Shown piece by piece: positions 34,832 to 49,800 of a stretch of 64,000 nucleotides of DNA. The notes under the pieces were generated by a model. It was not told the DNA's origin. It did no database searches and was given only the letters and a program-made list of their open reading frames with translations. This DNA is from Dromaius novaehollandiae (lineage: Eukaryota > Chordata > Aves > Casuariiformes > Dromaiidae). The stretch spans positions 71,309,601 through 71,373,600 of the forward strand of contig NC_088102.1 of assembly GCF_036370855.1 (NCBI RefSeq). The letters run 5' to 3'. Position numbers and translations under genes: made by a program. The stretch's first letter is position 1. Each line of letters begins with the position of its first letter.

Positions 34832-37800
34832 CAGCTTGTTGCAACTGCACTGTGCACATAAATAAGCACATTGGTATTTGTACACTTCATTCCCCTGTTC
34901 TAATTAAAACATGGAAATGTAAATATTTTCATTTAGTAGGGTCTTACATCTTAAACAGACCCTCCAAAGCCTTGATTATATGTGGGCCATGTTTGTTAAA
35001 CTGCAGTGCCTGAAGCAATGTTCCCCTTCTACAGTCTTTTTGCTGAGGGCAGCCCTGAACACAAGGTGGAGAGTTAGAACGATGATGAAATAGAAAGTGA
35101 GGGTAGTAATGGGACTGGAAAAAAAAAATCTTACTGTTGGTTTTGCATTTTATCATGAATTTTGATTTGGCACTTAAATTGTAGCAGGCATAATGAATCA
35201 GACTATAAGTATCCCCCAGATGAGAAAATAAATCATGATAACTTTATTTCAATCTAATAAATAATGAAAAATTAGAGCAAACAACAGATCATAACCTGTT
35301 ACAATTCTGCTTCCTATATTTCATCATTTTTTGATACAACTCAAAGTTTTACTCTAACTCTTCTGATTTGCAACTGAAGCATAATATTAATAAGTGATAA
35401 GTTATTTGAGGAAAATCAAACTTTAATTATCTCCATAAAAACAACAACTCTTCAAGATTTTGCCCTATATAAGTACATAAACTGGGTGCTAGCATAAAGT
35501 AGGTTACCTATCATTTTCTGTTTTTTCCCCCCATATGTGATGTATTAACTTTATTCAGGCCATTCTGCATGCAACCTGAGCTGAAAAAATAAAATTACTA
35601 ATATACCCAGTGAATGAAAAACCAGACTTACTCATCTATCATCTGAGAAAGGATCTGGCAATCTTCTTCATAAATACGCAGCTTGGGGCGATACACATAT
35701 TGGCTGAAAATCAAGTCTTCTGGAGTAGGTGGTGTGGTCACTGCATACTGGGGGAAAACAAAGAGGGATAAAATTGTGGGGGGCGAGAAAAAAAAAAGAT
35801 GCATACTTTTCAGAAACACTAGCTTCCAATCCACTTGTGCACAGAAGCCAGCAAGAGACTTGGAATCTTTATTGTGCAGAACAGAAAAGAAAAACTAATG
35901 GAGGCAGCCTGACCCACTAAAACCATTTTTTTCATTGTGGACTTGTCTTGTTTCATTCTGAGCCAAGATAATAACATAGCCTTAGATAATTCATTTCACT
36001 TTTATGCCCCATATTTCCTCATGTTTAAATATGGACTTCTTGTTGGGACATATGCCTCATCACTATTGCTCAAAAAGCTAAATTGAGAGTGATTAACTTC
36101 CTAAAATGGAGACCTAAGAAATATGTGCACATTATCCAGCTAACAAGAATGCTCTAGAATAGAACAAAATAACTATGCTTGATTCAGAATATGAGCTCTC
36201 AATTTTCAACAAGCCTTAGGCATAGCCAATAAATAAGATGGCAGTATTTCAGATAGTTACCTATATATTTAAGCACATAGATTATTTATGCTAATTCCAT
36301 CCCTTCAGAGAAAGCTTTCAGTTTTCTTATCAGTGATCAGTCACTACTGAATGGCATCCAAGTTTTGTAGGCTTGCTGAATATTTAGAGACAGCTCAGTA
36401 TAAATACATTTGCAAATTGAAAGTCTAACCTGAACTTATAAGACTGGATAGCATTTTAAACAAAAACAGAAGAGATTTAAAAAGCATAAGGAAAGCAATT
36501 TAATCGGTACAAATTATATTAATTTAGCTATCTTTTTATCAGCTTTTTTTCCTTTATATCAGAATTTTAAAGAATTTAAAAATGGACAGACTTTTTACAT
36601 GAAGAAAGTTGACTCTTATGTGACCCCCACAGTTCCTGTCTCCCCTCAGCTTTTTAACCTTTCTCTTTACATCTTGACATGGAACAGGTAATGCTTTTCC
36701 TAAGAAGACAGAGGGCCTAAAGACCTCACAGCCAAGGTGTTATGAGCATAGCTTTATTTGGAGGCATGTTCACCATTAATCACAGTTTGGTCCATAATTC
36801 AAGAACTCTCTTGATTTCCTTGTTCTTGCTAAGTTGACTCACAGGTATTTTCTTCAGTCAGCAATGAAGGAAATGAACAAGGGCAGAACACAATACTCAT
36901 CACATCACATCAAACCCATCCTCAGGTCTGTGCCTCAGCTTCCTGTGCACTAGCAAAACAATGTCCACGGTTTCAGTCCTTGCTTCCAGTCCAAGAAGAT
37001 ATCTAAACTTCTAACACAAATATTCTGCTGACATCTTCACCCTGACAATGTGGTATGTTACGAGAGTAAGACTTGGTTATACAGGAGCCAGCGTTCTAAG
37101 GAGCTGATCTGAAGCACTAGAATAAACTTCACAGATAAAACATTGTCACAAATAAATCACTAACCTTGAGAAAGGTATGTTTTTGACCATGTCTTTTCAT
37201 ACATAGGAACTATTTCGCTATTACACTTGTAACACACAGACATACTAAAACTCCCTACCAAATGATAATGTCACGTCATGCGTTCATTCCTGTTAGAGAA
37301 GGAAGAATGAACATCATTCGGACCTATTTAACATTGAACACACTACTGGAAAGTTTTCCAGTACTGTAGAATAAGTACTGCCATAGAAGAACCTGCCAAA
37401 GCTACTTCTAAATTATGCAGACACTGCTTAGTTTTTTCCACTTTCCAGGATAGCTTCTCTACAGTCCCTGGCACACTGTTTACTATGCCAGCAGACATTG
37501 TACTCAGTAGCAGGTAATGGAAATATTTGAGTTAATTCCCCATATACTTTGTTAAATAAATGCTAAGCATTGCTGTTTTTACAAATCAAACATTCTCTAT
37601 TCATAAAACCTTAAACTTTTCCACCTCAGAATAACGCCTATGTGTGGAAAATGAAACAGCTAATTCACAGCACTTTATTACGTAATCTTTTAAGGAGTAG
37701 TACTTGTTTGTGAAAACCAGAAAGATTAGAAAGAACAATTCCAGCATCCAGTTAGAAATTTATTTGGCTACACTAGTGTGTACAAATAAGCATGTCTGAA

Positions 37801-40800
37801 ATGCTAATCTTCAGAGAGCTTACAGGATTAAAAAAAAAAAAAAAAAGGTACCTTTACTGAAACTAAATACTGGCATAATAACTGTAAAATGTAAAAATCA
37901 AGTTGTTAAGAAACATACAAGCTGTTAAAATAGCATACTAGGGCAGTTTTCTTCTCAAACTAGAGGAAAAATATGAGAATGTCTTTTAGCAATTTTTGAA
38001 TGTAAACAGTTACAACTCAAGTCAATGGAAAAGTTCATACTTTGAATACTTTCAAATTTGCAGTACAACATACAGATTATAATGCTTATCCAAAGCCAAG
38101 GAGTGAATAATAATAATAAAAAACAAACAACTTCCAGAATTTGTTTAAAGATTTGCATAGCAAAACTGATTGTCCCTGAAAATTCATCTATTGTACTGAT
38201 GGAAATGACAGGGAAAGCCTAAAACAGACATTGTAATAGGGAATCAGTCTTAACTGGAGTTGCTGCATGAAGTACTGGAAAGCTGATACACTCTAAAATT
38301 AAGCACAGTTCTTTCTATCTGGACAGTTTTTACCAAGGCTTTTCTCCCCCCGCCCCATGCAAAATGGGAGAACTTAAGTCCAGGTACAGAGTAAACTTAG
38401 CTTGAAGAAAGGGTCCTCGTAACTGTGTGCAGACTGAAGCAATCCAGATGCTGCATGAACAAAACCATGTTACAACTAAAGGTAAGTAAGGTTTTTGCAT
38501 AGATCTCAATATACTTTCAGACACCATGGAGCAAAAGAGGTATCAGAGCTAAGTGTGGTTAAAAGTATCAGAACTGCTAAGGCAAAAAGGAAAACAAATC
38601 CCTTCTCATCTTTGCTAGTTATATGCTGTTATATTGTGAAGAGCAGAACTCAAAGTTACTGTTTTAACCAGAACAACCTGAAAATCAACCTTACATTCCA
38701 TTTACAGAATAGGAATGGGATAAGCTATGGGTGAAGGGTTAAAGATAGACTTCAGATAGGTTTATAGTAAGAAATCCTGCTTTAAGAATTAAGTTGCATG
38801 AGATGGATGGATAAAGGGCATCCCTCTGTCCCAAAACTGCCTAAGAAAATCCCAACCTTCGTTTCATAGTCACCCCTTTCCCTGTTTTCTAGATGATTGC
38901 AAAATAAAGAAAGATTACTGCCTCATGCAGCATCAAGTTAGCACCAATGAGTGGTACTTGTCTGCATGCAAAAAAAAGTTGTTCCTATATCTGCGAGAAT
39001 TTAATGGAAACCTTGCTTCCATTCAGGTGGTGGATATTGGAACAGGGTTCAGGCAGAGCAGTCTTAAGAGGCAGGAATAAAGAGCATAGTAATATGATGG
39101 TGAAGCACTTATAAAGAAGATGGTAGAACAGGTAGAAGCGGTGTAGGGTAGCATTTCAGGATTCTGACTTCAGTGGCTGATGGTCACAGTAAGAAGATAA
39201 AGTGAAGAGGTTAGACTGAGTTTCTAATTCTTACTTTCAAACTTGCCATACTTAAAACAATCTCAAAAAAACAAGACTTGCATATTTATCCAAGAACAGG
39301 GCAAACATGAATATGAGGTCCTTCATAAAGAGATTGAAATCTGTTCTATTTTTCAATAGTAAGGGAAAAAAAACCATCAGAGGTGAACAGCAGAGAGAAA
39401 AGAGGAAGCATCTGGTTGTTTAACAGATTTGCTAAGGTGGAACTGACTCCTCTCTTGACTCATTTAATGGCCTTTAATCCAGATCAATTAAAAAACAAAA
39501 CAAAACAAAACAAGACAAAGAGGAATAAAATTTAAGGTCAATGATATTATGCATTTGAGAGGACAGATACTCACGTTGGCTGGAAGATGGCTCTGCCGGG
39601 GCTTCTGAATTGGAATATGGACTTGAAGAAGTGTAAAAAACTCCCCAACTGTGATAACACCACTCTGAAATTTCTGCAAAGGTCAGTACAAACATAAATA
39701 CATTCTTTAAACAAGAATGCTTACTTGCATGCATGCACAGAAATATTGTTCCCGTTATGACAAGAAGTTAGTGTCTCTCAGCTATTTACATACCTCCCAT
39801 AAATTATCTTCACAAATGCTATCTGTGAGAAGCTGAGATTCCATCTGACTGCTTCGCTGAACTACAGAAAAAGGAGATTGCTGTAGTTAAAAGTATTTAT
39901 ATGGAAATACAAATGTAAGGTCATTAGCTCAGGAAAAAAAGCAATTTTAATGTAATATTTGACCTTTATGTCCATTTCCGCTGCTGAATGAAGTTACTGA
40001 GGAAACAACTACTTAGGATTCAGTTGACAAATAAGGAGGACTAGATCAAAAATGTAATGCTGGAATATAAATTTGTGTCAGATTAGTAATGAAATAAGAG
40101 TTTGTTCTTCTAAGGGTGGAAAGCCATGATTAACAAACTAAACAGGAATAAATCTGAGAAGCAGACTCCAAACAATTCATGTAGGGCGTCTTAGGTAAAA
40201 AGAGACCAAACAGCAGCTGAGCTGCCAGCACCTTTCAGGGTAAAAAGATGGCTTTCAAGTTCTGAGTCAGCAAGAGCTAGTTTCTCACTGAAAGGAAAAA
40301 GTCCAGCTTCCATTGGATAAGATGGAAGTTTCCATGGCCACAGGGGCAAAACTGGAAATGGTTTTGTAAAACAGATGAGATATCATTGACTGGGTGAGTG
40401 GTAGAATTCTGCCTGATTGTGAGATCCAGCTAATTGGCAAGAGCTGAAACATGCAAGCTGAATCCATTTAAAACCAGGTGGATGTCCCTGCAGTGCACTC
40501 TCAGAACTCTTTCCAAGAGCACAGTGCTGAGACGTGCAGACTGATTCTGTGTGGAATCAGCTTAAGACCATCCCTGAGCCAGCAGAGTTTGAGCTGGGGC
40601 TTTGAACTGTGCTAAAGTACCTAAACTGCCTCTCCAGCTCATAGCCTCCCCCGTGCAAACAAAGCTGTACTTCAGTTCTGCCACTTACTTTCTCCCCATC
40701 TCAGCTTTCCTACAACAGCTTGGCTTCTTGGACAGCCAGAAGGTAAAAGCATGTGAACCAGCTGGGCAGGAAGCCACGACACATATATTTAAGTCTGACA

Positions 40801-43800
40801 AAAAAAGTTATTCTAAAATAACACAGCAATGTTAACTTTTCCAAGATGAAATACATGCTATGAGGAGGCTCTGATTTGATTAAGCCAAAAGAACTAAAGA
40901 GTTTTGAGGCAATTACTATGAATAAAGTCTTACTAGTTAATTCTGTGTCAGCCTTAACAGAATCCAGAGAGCTGCTGGTGTTAGCCTGAGTACAATCAGG
41001 GCTTTTAGCTGATTGATTTGGAGGATCTTCACCTTCATGAATTTCTTCTTGGCTTTGAGAGACAGTGCCAGAGGTACCCTAAAATTAAGCAAGTTAAAAA
41101 GAAAAAAAACAAAACAGAAATAAATTGGCATGGTTATATGAAAAAATACAAGAATAACACAAAAAATAGTTTATATTGCTGTTTTATTTTTCCTTTCAGA
41201 ATTGTTTCATTTTTATCATTTAACATTTAAATCAGCATGACAAACCAGCATATGGCTACTCAAGCCATTTCCTACCCTGGCTCATAGGAAGCGAAGCGCC
41301 AAAATCCTTCATTCACTTCTCAATCAGAGCAGTAGCCATCACAGCACATTTTTCCAGCTTTTGAAATTAGAAAGTTTCTACTGATGATGATCAAAATTAT
41401 TTTTAAAGTTAGATTTGCACAGATTTTCTTGTGCTGTCTATAATAAGTCTAGTTTAAATTAAACTAAATGGCCATATTTGGACTTAAAAAAATTGTTTTA
41501 GGCCTTAGTCGGTCTTTATACCTAAGTAACAACTAGCAAACAGCTCAGTTCAGAAGACTAGGAGTATTTATTCCTGAAAGGACTAACAGGGTACTATGGA
41601 GAGAATAATGTAAAACTGATATATCCCTTATTCTGTCTGGTTTTAAAGATTCAGGAAGTTTTCACACATCAGTGTGGTTCTTTCATTTTGTGACGGCAAA
41701 ACAAGAGAAATATTGAGAAAGACATAACAAACAGATGGTTAAGATAAACAAGACAACCTACTGATATATGTGTGCACCCCAAAACTTAAACAGAAGTCCT
41801 GCTAGTGTTCACTACCTCCTGATAATAAGTGATTAGGCTCACCTGCAAGTCTTGGGAGGCCTCACTATCCGAATATTCATCCCTTTTGAGCTTCTTTAGC
41901 TGTGGAAGATCCTTTTCAGCTTGTTCCAAAGCTCTTTTTGGACTGTTACAGGCTTTTGTCTTTTCAGATTGAGTCCTTTCATTGTGAGAGATTTCTTTTT
42001 TGTATATCTCATTGCAGTCTCCTTCCAGTTCAGAACTTACAGATTCATTTGAATCCATTTCCTCTGGGCAGACAGGAAGAAATTCTTCTGCTATGAACTG
42101 AGAAAGGCTTAGGTTCTGCCCACTAGAATTGCTGTCACCTGGGGTTTCACCAGTGTCTGGGCTTACTTCTGAAACCGGTGCTTCTACTTTGCCTGAAGAT
42201 TTTGCATTTATGTCTTGCACACTAGAAACAGAAGGATTTCTTCTGTTTGGTAATTTAGGCAGAAAGATACCTAAAGGGACATTTATTCCTTGATATTTAT
42301 CCTTAAGTGCCATGCCTAAGTCTGCAGGTATGGCAGCAGCTCCAGATTCAAGACACATATTCTGCTCTTTAGTGGTATTTTTTCCTAACCTCAAAGTATT
42401 CTCTGGCTGAGCTGATAATTTAGGCAAGTGGTCAACAGGAATAGTTTCAGAAACAGAGACAACTACAGATTTCCTTCTAATATTTTTCAGTTTTGAACAA
42501 ACATTTAAAATACCTGTTAATTCAGGTGCAAGAGCGGGATCTATTTGATCTCTTGGAATGTCACTGACCAAAATCTGCCTGGTTTGTTCAGAGTTTAATT
42601 GGAAATCTTTTGGAAATTTCTCCCCTTCCGGTGATAGCCCCTCATTTTCATTTGATTTGTTGTTAGGAACTGGAACAATTCTCGACCCATCCATGGCTAA
42701 ATCTGCAGGTGGATATTCATGTCTAGATGAATCATCTTTCAAGACTCTGCTTCTTTGAGTACTAAGTGCATCAGGAGCACTCTTCAAAGAATCTGACTGC
42801 TGGATGGGAAGTGAAACATGAGATACCAGATCTTCACTTCCTTCACTGCAGTCCATGACACCATCACCTGGAAGCTTGAAAGACACTCTCTTTGATTTCA
42901 GTTTTCCTAGATGTACCAGATCTTGACTGTTTACAGAAAAAGAATTATCCATGGGAAGGTCAAGATTTTGTGGTGCGTGGACATCCAAAGTGTCTTCTGG
43001 AAGCGAGACAGCATAAACAGAATCTGGTATTGCATCACTGTGGCCTTTAATAGTTTCTTTTTCACTAGGAAATACAGAGGCTGATGAAGCGGAATGGTCA
43101 GGCTTATCCTTAGATTTTACGTGATATTCACCAGTCAGGTCTCGTGTACAAGAATACATTCCATCTCTGCAAGAAGCTGACAATGCACTATGCAAGTCTG
43201 GTTGCTGAGTGCTTTTACGTGACACTTCTTGCTTCTCGGATTCTTTAATATTGTTGTTAAGAGCAATAGTATGAGATGCAGTTATTTCCATATCCCCTTG
43301 GCTGTGTGTAAGCACAATGGTTTTATCAGCAGGAACTGAAGAAAAGGCTGGAATGGACCTTCTATCCTGTAGATCAATTTCATCACTTAATATAGCTGTA
43401 TGAGTTTTAGTGATCTCCATATCCTCAGGCAAAGTAAAGATAACTGTTCTGCTATTTGAAACAGCCTCCTGTCCAACCTGCTTAGCTAGGTTTAATCTGT
43501 CCTGACATAAGACTCTTTCAATACTGTTATCAACAGTCATTTCCATGTCAGTTTGGTTACTTGTAAACATAATTGCTTTATCAACAGAAGTTAAAGGAGC
43601 AGACTGATTGTGCTGCCTAACTTGCAGAGAAATTTTTTGCAAAGCTGCATTATGAGTTTTAGTCATTTCCATATCATCCATAACAAGCACAGTAGCTCTT
43701 CTATTTGAAGGAGCCTCCTGTCCAATCTCCTTATCCAAGTTCAGTTTGTCATCACATAGAACTTTTGGGATAATTTTATCAGCAGAGCAAGATTCAGTCA

Positions 43801-46800
43801 TTTCCATGTCAGCCTGGTTACTTGTGAACATGACAGTTTTATCAGGATGAAATGAAGATAGAGAAAAAAGTGCTACCTTATCTTGCGAGACAATTTCATG
43901 GCCTATTGCAGCTGTATGGCTCTGTGTGATCTCCATGTCATTCTTCTCATCACTCGGTGAAAATAAAAGAGTCTTTTCACCTGTTGTTCCCTTCAAGCTT
44001 TTTCTTCCAGGCCTATTAGCTATGTTTAGAAGCCCTCGAGATGCAGCCTTTTCCATAGATTTATCAATTACAACAGTATCAAGTCTAGTTATTTCCATGT
44101 CATCACTGTATGTAAAAACGCAAGTTTTATCTTCAGGAATTAAGGTTATGTCACTGTTTGAACTTTTAGGCTGTAAAATTATTTTATTGTCTGCTGCAAC
44201 TGTATGACTTCTGGTGATGTCCATATCAGCATCATCTGAAAATATGGTAGTTTTCTCACCTGGACGAGACAAATGCTGTGAACCAGTCGTGGTTAACATT
44301 TTCTTGACAGATACCAAGGAGTACACATTGCACCCAGACTGCTCCTGACTATTTACATTCATCATGTCCTCTTTTTTTAAGGACAACGTTCTATTTTCAT
44401 CTTGAACCACATGTCTGGGTACTGCTTTTCTTTCTGCTAGGACAGTATTGATGCTTTGATCAGGAACTTTTACTGAACAGTTTTCAGTCAAGTCCATGTT
44501 TTCACCAGAGGAAAATACAACTGACTTTTCCAGAAACAAAGGCAACTGGGAATTTCCCTTAAGTTGTTCAGTTGTGTTGGCTAATATTGGCTCTTCAGCA
44601 CATGTCAAGTGCAGCCTATCAACTGAGTGAGGATTTTTTAAATCCTCTTTTGAAGAGGCTGTTTTACCGGTCAAAAAATCTCTCCGAGAATCTATTTCAC
44701 TTGCCAATACTTTGTTTACTCCCTCCATTTTATTGTTTTTCTCTTGCCTGTCAGAGTTTTGGTAATTTGTGTTCATTCCTAATATTTTTCCAAGTTGTTC
44801 ATTTCCTTTAATTCCAGAAGGAACAGGCTCACTACCAGAAATAAAAGAACCATTTGGAGCAAAAGGAACAACAGCTGGTTTATTTGAGTTCATTTTGAAA
44901 TCCCCACATTCTATTGTTGCAGTCTGACTTATAGTGATATCTACATCAGAACCACCAGGGAAGAGGAAGGTCTTGGTTTGCAGCTGTTTAGATATTACAT
45001 TACTTTGATTATGATTATTCTCATAGTCTAGCACTGTATTAATAGGAGCAACATCAAGGGCAGCAGTATGAGTTTTGGTTATGTCCATGTTTTGATCATC
45101 TGAAAATATGACTGTTTTATCATTTGCGCAGAAAAATGAAGCATTCAAAAGGTTTTTTTGGAAAAACTGAGATGCATCAATGTTTTGCCTTTGCAAAGAC
45201 ATGAATGCACAGTTGTTAGTGACAACATTCTTAGGAACTTCCTTCTTTTGCTCTTGTAATGAACATACATTCTTTGCACTGGAACTCGGACCACTTGCCT
45301 GAAAGTTTGTTCTTCCAAGCTTCTTATTGACTACAGTCACCTCAAGATCTTTAGTATTCATTTCTATAGAATGGCGACTTTTAATATTCACATCAATATC
45401 CATCACCTCAAGATTTTCCTTGTCCATAGCTAAAGAACTTGCAGCTTCACTGACATTTTTGCTCTCATTTTTACTTGGAATTATTTTACAATGCATTTGT
45501 TTTGCCTCTGCTGTTATCCCAATGCTTTGATCGTCGATGACAACAGCCTGGCATTTAGTTATGTCCATTTCTTCCTGGTCATTTAAATTGGGAGAGGTAG
45601 ATTTAATACCAAGAAAGCAAGGTTTGCAGGCGACAGAGGTGGACACACCAGCACGAAATTCATTTCCTACGTTCTTTCTTTCATCCTTGACAACATAAGT
45701 TTTAGTCAAGTCCATATCTTCTCCTGAGAATATTACTGTCTTCTCACCTGGCAAAGAAACAAGTAGAGAGTTTGCTAGTCTGTGCTGAAGTCTACCCTTA
45801 CAAATACCAGTAGAAACTGAATTTGCATGTGAATCAAAACCAACACTCATGGAAGCAGTCCTGTGCTCTTGGGTCACTTTTTCAGTTCTTCCATCTGAGC
45901 CACAAGATAGTCCAAGTGCACTGTTGTTATATGGCATAGAAGATTGATTATCTGAAGATAGTAGACTTTTTGTAACGCCCCTATCATCATCATGTGCTGG
46001 ATGTGAGTTTTCTACTAGTGAAGAGTTTGTATTAGCTGCTTTTTCAATAGCTTTACTACGTGAACTGCCAATTTCCTTGGTACTTTCATTATCGATTACA
46101 CCTGTATAATTCCCAGTGATTTCCATGTCATCACATGTAGAAAAAACAACAGTTTTATCACTTCGGAAGACAGTGTCAGAAGAAATAGATCCTGGAATCC
46201 CAGACATTGTTCTGGCCTGTTGTTCAACAGTTTGCAGTGCTGTAGTATCTAGCCTGTTTTCAACATTTACCATTTTCTTCTCTGTACAAAGTTGGCGGTT
46301 CTCCTGAACAATTAATTGCCGATTAGATGCTCTCTTTAATATAGAATTATTACCTAATTCTGTGGCTGGGAAATCCTTTTTGAAGTTTAGACTTTGATTT
46401 TCAACATTGGAGAAGGGAAAAGACATTTTTGCGGTATGACTAATTGTCATATCCATACCATCATCTACAAATGCCTCAGTAACATCCGCAGGTACTAATT
46501 GCTCTGGTGGAGCCTCACAGATACCAGAAAACATAGTCTTAACATCAGATGCCTGACATTTTGTAATTTCCATCCCATCATCTTGCCCTCTAAAGATTTT
46601 TGTTACATTGCAGGTGGCCTCTGGTTCATGGGAATATACATATCCCACTGATGATTGTGCCATGTCTTCCGAAACTTGTGAAGGGACAAAAAAAATGTTC
46701 TCTTTTTCAGGTCCTTCAGTAGGATGAAGCGCCTTTCCATTTGACTTCAAGCTCATCAAAAATTCATTGAAATTTATTTTCTTTACCGTCGTAGCATCTG

Positions 46801-49800
46801 GTTTCTCTTCAGAAGATGGGCATGAACGATTTGTAAGATCACAGGCAAAATGAAATTCTTTGTTCGTTTCTGACTTTTCATTGTTAGACTTTAACCCAGC
46901 CAGAAATGATGTGATATCTATTTTCTCAGCTTTGTCAGTCTGATTGTTTTTCAGGTCACGTGTAATCACTGCAGTGTGACTAGCTGTCATATCCATTTCA
47001 TTTTCATCTGAAAAGATAACTGTTGTGTCATGCCTATTTGTTCTTTGAACGGTGTTGTCTGCATCGTGCCTCTAAAAAAAAAGACAAGAAATGACAGTTA
47101 CTGACACTTATCACAAGTGACACAATAGTTTATTCTATTTAAAACAAAGGTCAACTAATGTAGCCCTAAGGTTACAGCTCCATCTTCTTTGAAGAAAAGA
47201 AAAACATACTGCTTTGATTCCTCCTGGACAAGCAATAGCAAACACGTTCAAGGAAAGAAGGAAGATTGAATTATTACAGCATATTGTATTTAAATGGCAT
47301 CTTTTTTAGAAAGAATGTCTCAGTTTTACTGTTAGGCAAAGACTTATATCCAGACATATCTCAGCATGTAGCTGGACCAATCTTATGGATCAGTATTCTT
47401 TATTTCTCTATAACGTGGCTTGTGCCTTTTCTTCCTCATTGCAGGAGAAAACCCTGCTTAAAGATGCATGCTCCCCAGAGCGGCAGTGCAAGCTGGAAGT
47501 TTTAAAAATCTTTCCCATCCCCGACCAAGAAGATTTTAGGCTCCTTAAGGATAAAAATTGGCCAATAACAGAATATGATACTATATCTTATCAAACATCA
47601 TGAACACATTGATCAAGACCAACTTCATGCTTACTTCAAATTACATATGATATTTTATAATGCACAAAATAAAGTACATTAGAAAAAGCACAACTGTATG
47701 GATTACATAAAACAAAGAGAGCCTAAGTTTCAATTTGACCATTATAGCCTTGTAGTATACATGTTCTAAACTACACAAGATTTTTTTTTTAAACTGCTTT
47801 TTAACGGGCCTTTTAAAACATGCTTTAACAAGGGCTAACATACTTTTATAACCCATCCCTTTAAACTCAACACATAAGCCAGAAGCCATTGCAGCAAGGG
47901 AGACTGTTTTGGCAGTGACTTTCTTTGAGAAAGTAGTGCCATAACATCATGACTGAAGTGTAAGACAGTTCAGAAATTTGGTGCAACTGTACCTGCAAGA
48001 GTCTTAACTAAAAAGTTTGGGTCTTACCACTTGAGTCAACTGAAGAACTTCAGTTGCATTCTAGTGTCAGTCATTGCAATTTTTCTAAACCTTTTAATGG
48101 TGGTGACAGAGAGTACATTTGTGTATATCTGTTCTATACCATGGAATAAAAAGTATCTGAGCTTTAATAACCAGACCTATTTGAAACATAAGCTCCTTTG
48201 CATATTCTTAGATAAGAGTTGGAAAGAATGGAGAAACTAACTCAGGGACTCAAATTAGCACGCACTTTTAAAAATAAAAGTTCTCAGTATCATAGTATAA
48301 TGCTTACCAGATTGAGAACATATTTGAAAAAAAAAAAAAAAAAAAAATACCCTTGAAAAATACTTGAAAACATAGAAGATTCCCCTTCAGAGGAATTTTA
48401 CATGACCACAATGATTTATCTTTTTAGGTACAGCACAAAAAAATAAAAGCCTTCATATACCTCAGTCTGCTGAACCAATGCCTGGATTGGGGCATGAAGC
48501 AAAGTGTCCATCCCTGTCAAAAGAAAAAAGGAAATACTCCATTTGTTGAGCTCATTTTATTATTATTCTATCCACTAAACTGAAGACCTATACACTCATT
48601 TTATAAATATCACTGAGTAAGCACAATTAAAACCAAATATATCCCAAGATATATTTTCAGTAATCCTTTGAGCATGTGGAGAAACTACCCATACTTCGAC
48701 AATACAATGCTTGTAAACAGCTTTATGGGACAAAGTGTGCTCATGTAACAGTTGTGTCAGCAAGGAGACTGTTCTAGGATTATCAAAAACACTCTAAGAG
48801 AATCAGTATTTTGGGATAAAAATCATCGCTTTGTTGTTCAATCTATTTTAAAACTCACCAGTGATCTCACACTGAACAGCTTCAGGTTCTTCATTTCTGC
48901 AAAAGGTTTAGGTAAACAGCTTGTTAAAAGATTTCAAATCAGAGGGCTTCAGTAGTGAAAGGCTGAAAATTCAGTTGCATAGCCAGTAAGGAACTAGGCA
49001 GCAGATAAACACTGCAAATAGGTCTGCAATATATTCTAGTTGAAGTTTCACTCTTACTGACCCATGAGATCCTCTTATCTTAGCATGCCATAAGCCATCA
49101 ATCAATACAACACAGTTGACATTTTTTTCCTTCAGTAGCAAGTAAAGAAAGAGAAAAGATTAATTATTTATTTTTAACTCCAACCTTCCACGGTCAGTTA
49201 TTCCTTTCTCTCTGGGGAATTGAAGCTGCGTCCTTAAAGCTTAAGTTTGTTTCTTTGTAAAACAAAAAGCCGCGTATACTGACCAACTTGGATGGTTTTC
49301 AGCCTAACTTTTAATGCCTTCTGCTCTTCACCGTTTTCTTTACTTTCCTCTTTTGAGGCCAAGAAACCTTAGCTAGAGTACTGATTTTTTAATATATGCT
49401 GCTGTATAGGTTTGAAACATTCAAAAACATGAGTTAACTACACCTGTACATAAGCTGTTTCCTTGCTATACGTTTTAAACACAAGAAATTCCCCTTCACA
49501 CATAGAAGCTGTCTAAATCCGTTACTTTACTCATCAGTTCATTTTAATTTTAAAAATTCCATCATTTTGTTTTATCTAGACAAGAACTTTGAGGCTGGAC
49601 TAGCATTTTATCTCTGAGGGGAGAAAGTTATGTTAAATAAATATCTAAGATTATGTCTAACAGACATGGAATCTGCGAGGTCTTTCTTGGCAGACATTCA
49701 CAAGCAAAGAAACTTGGAAAGGGGAACTTTCAAGCCATGATTGTCTATGTATTTATTTATTTATTTATTAGAAATCTCTGTCTTTTTGTGAATGACCAAC

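Noticed and set aside
41902-46307. Several plus-strand frames of 60-90 codons inside the KNL1 giant exon
   Set aside because: Antisense shadows of a long conserved coding exon.
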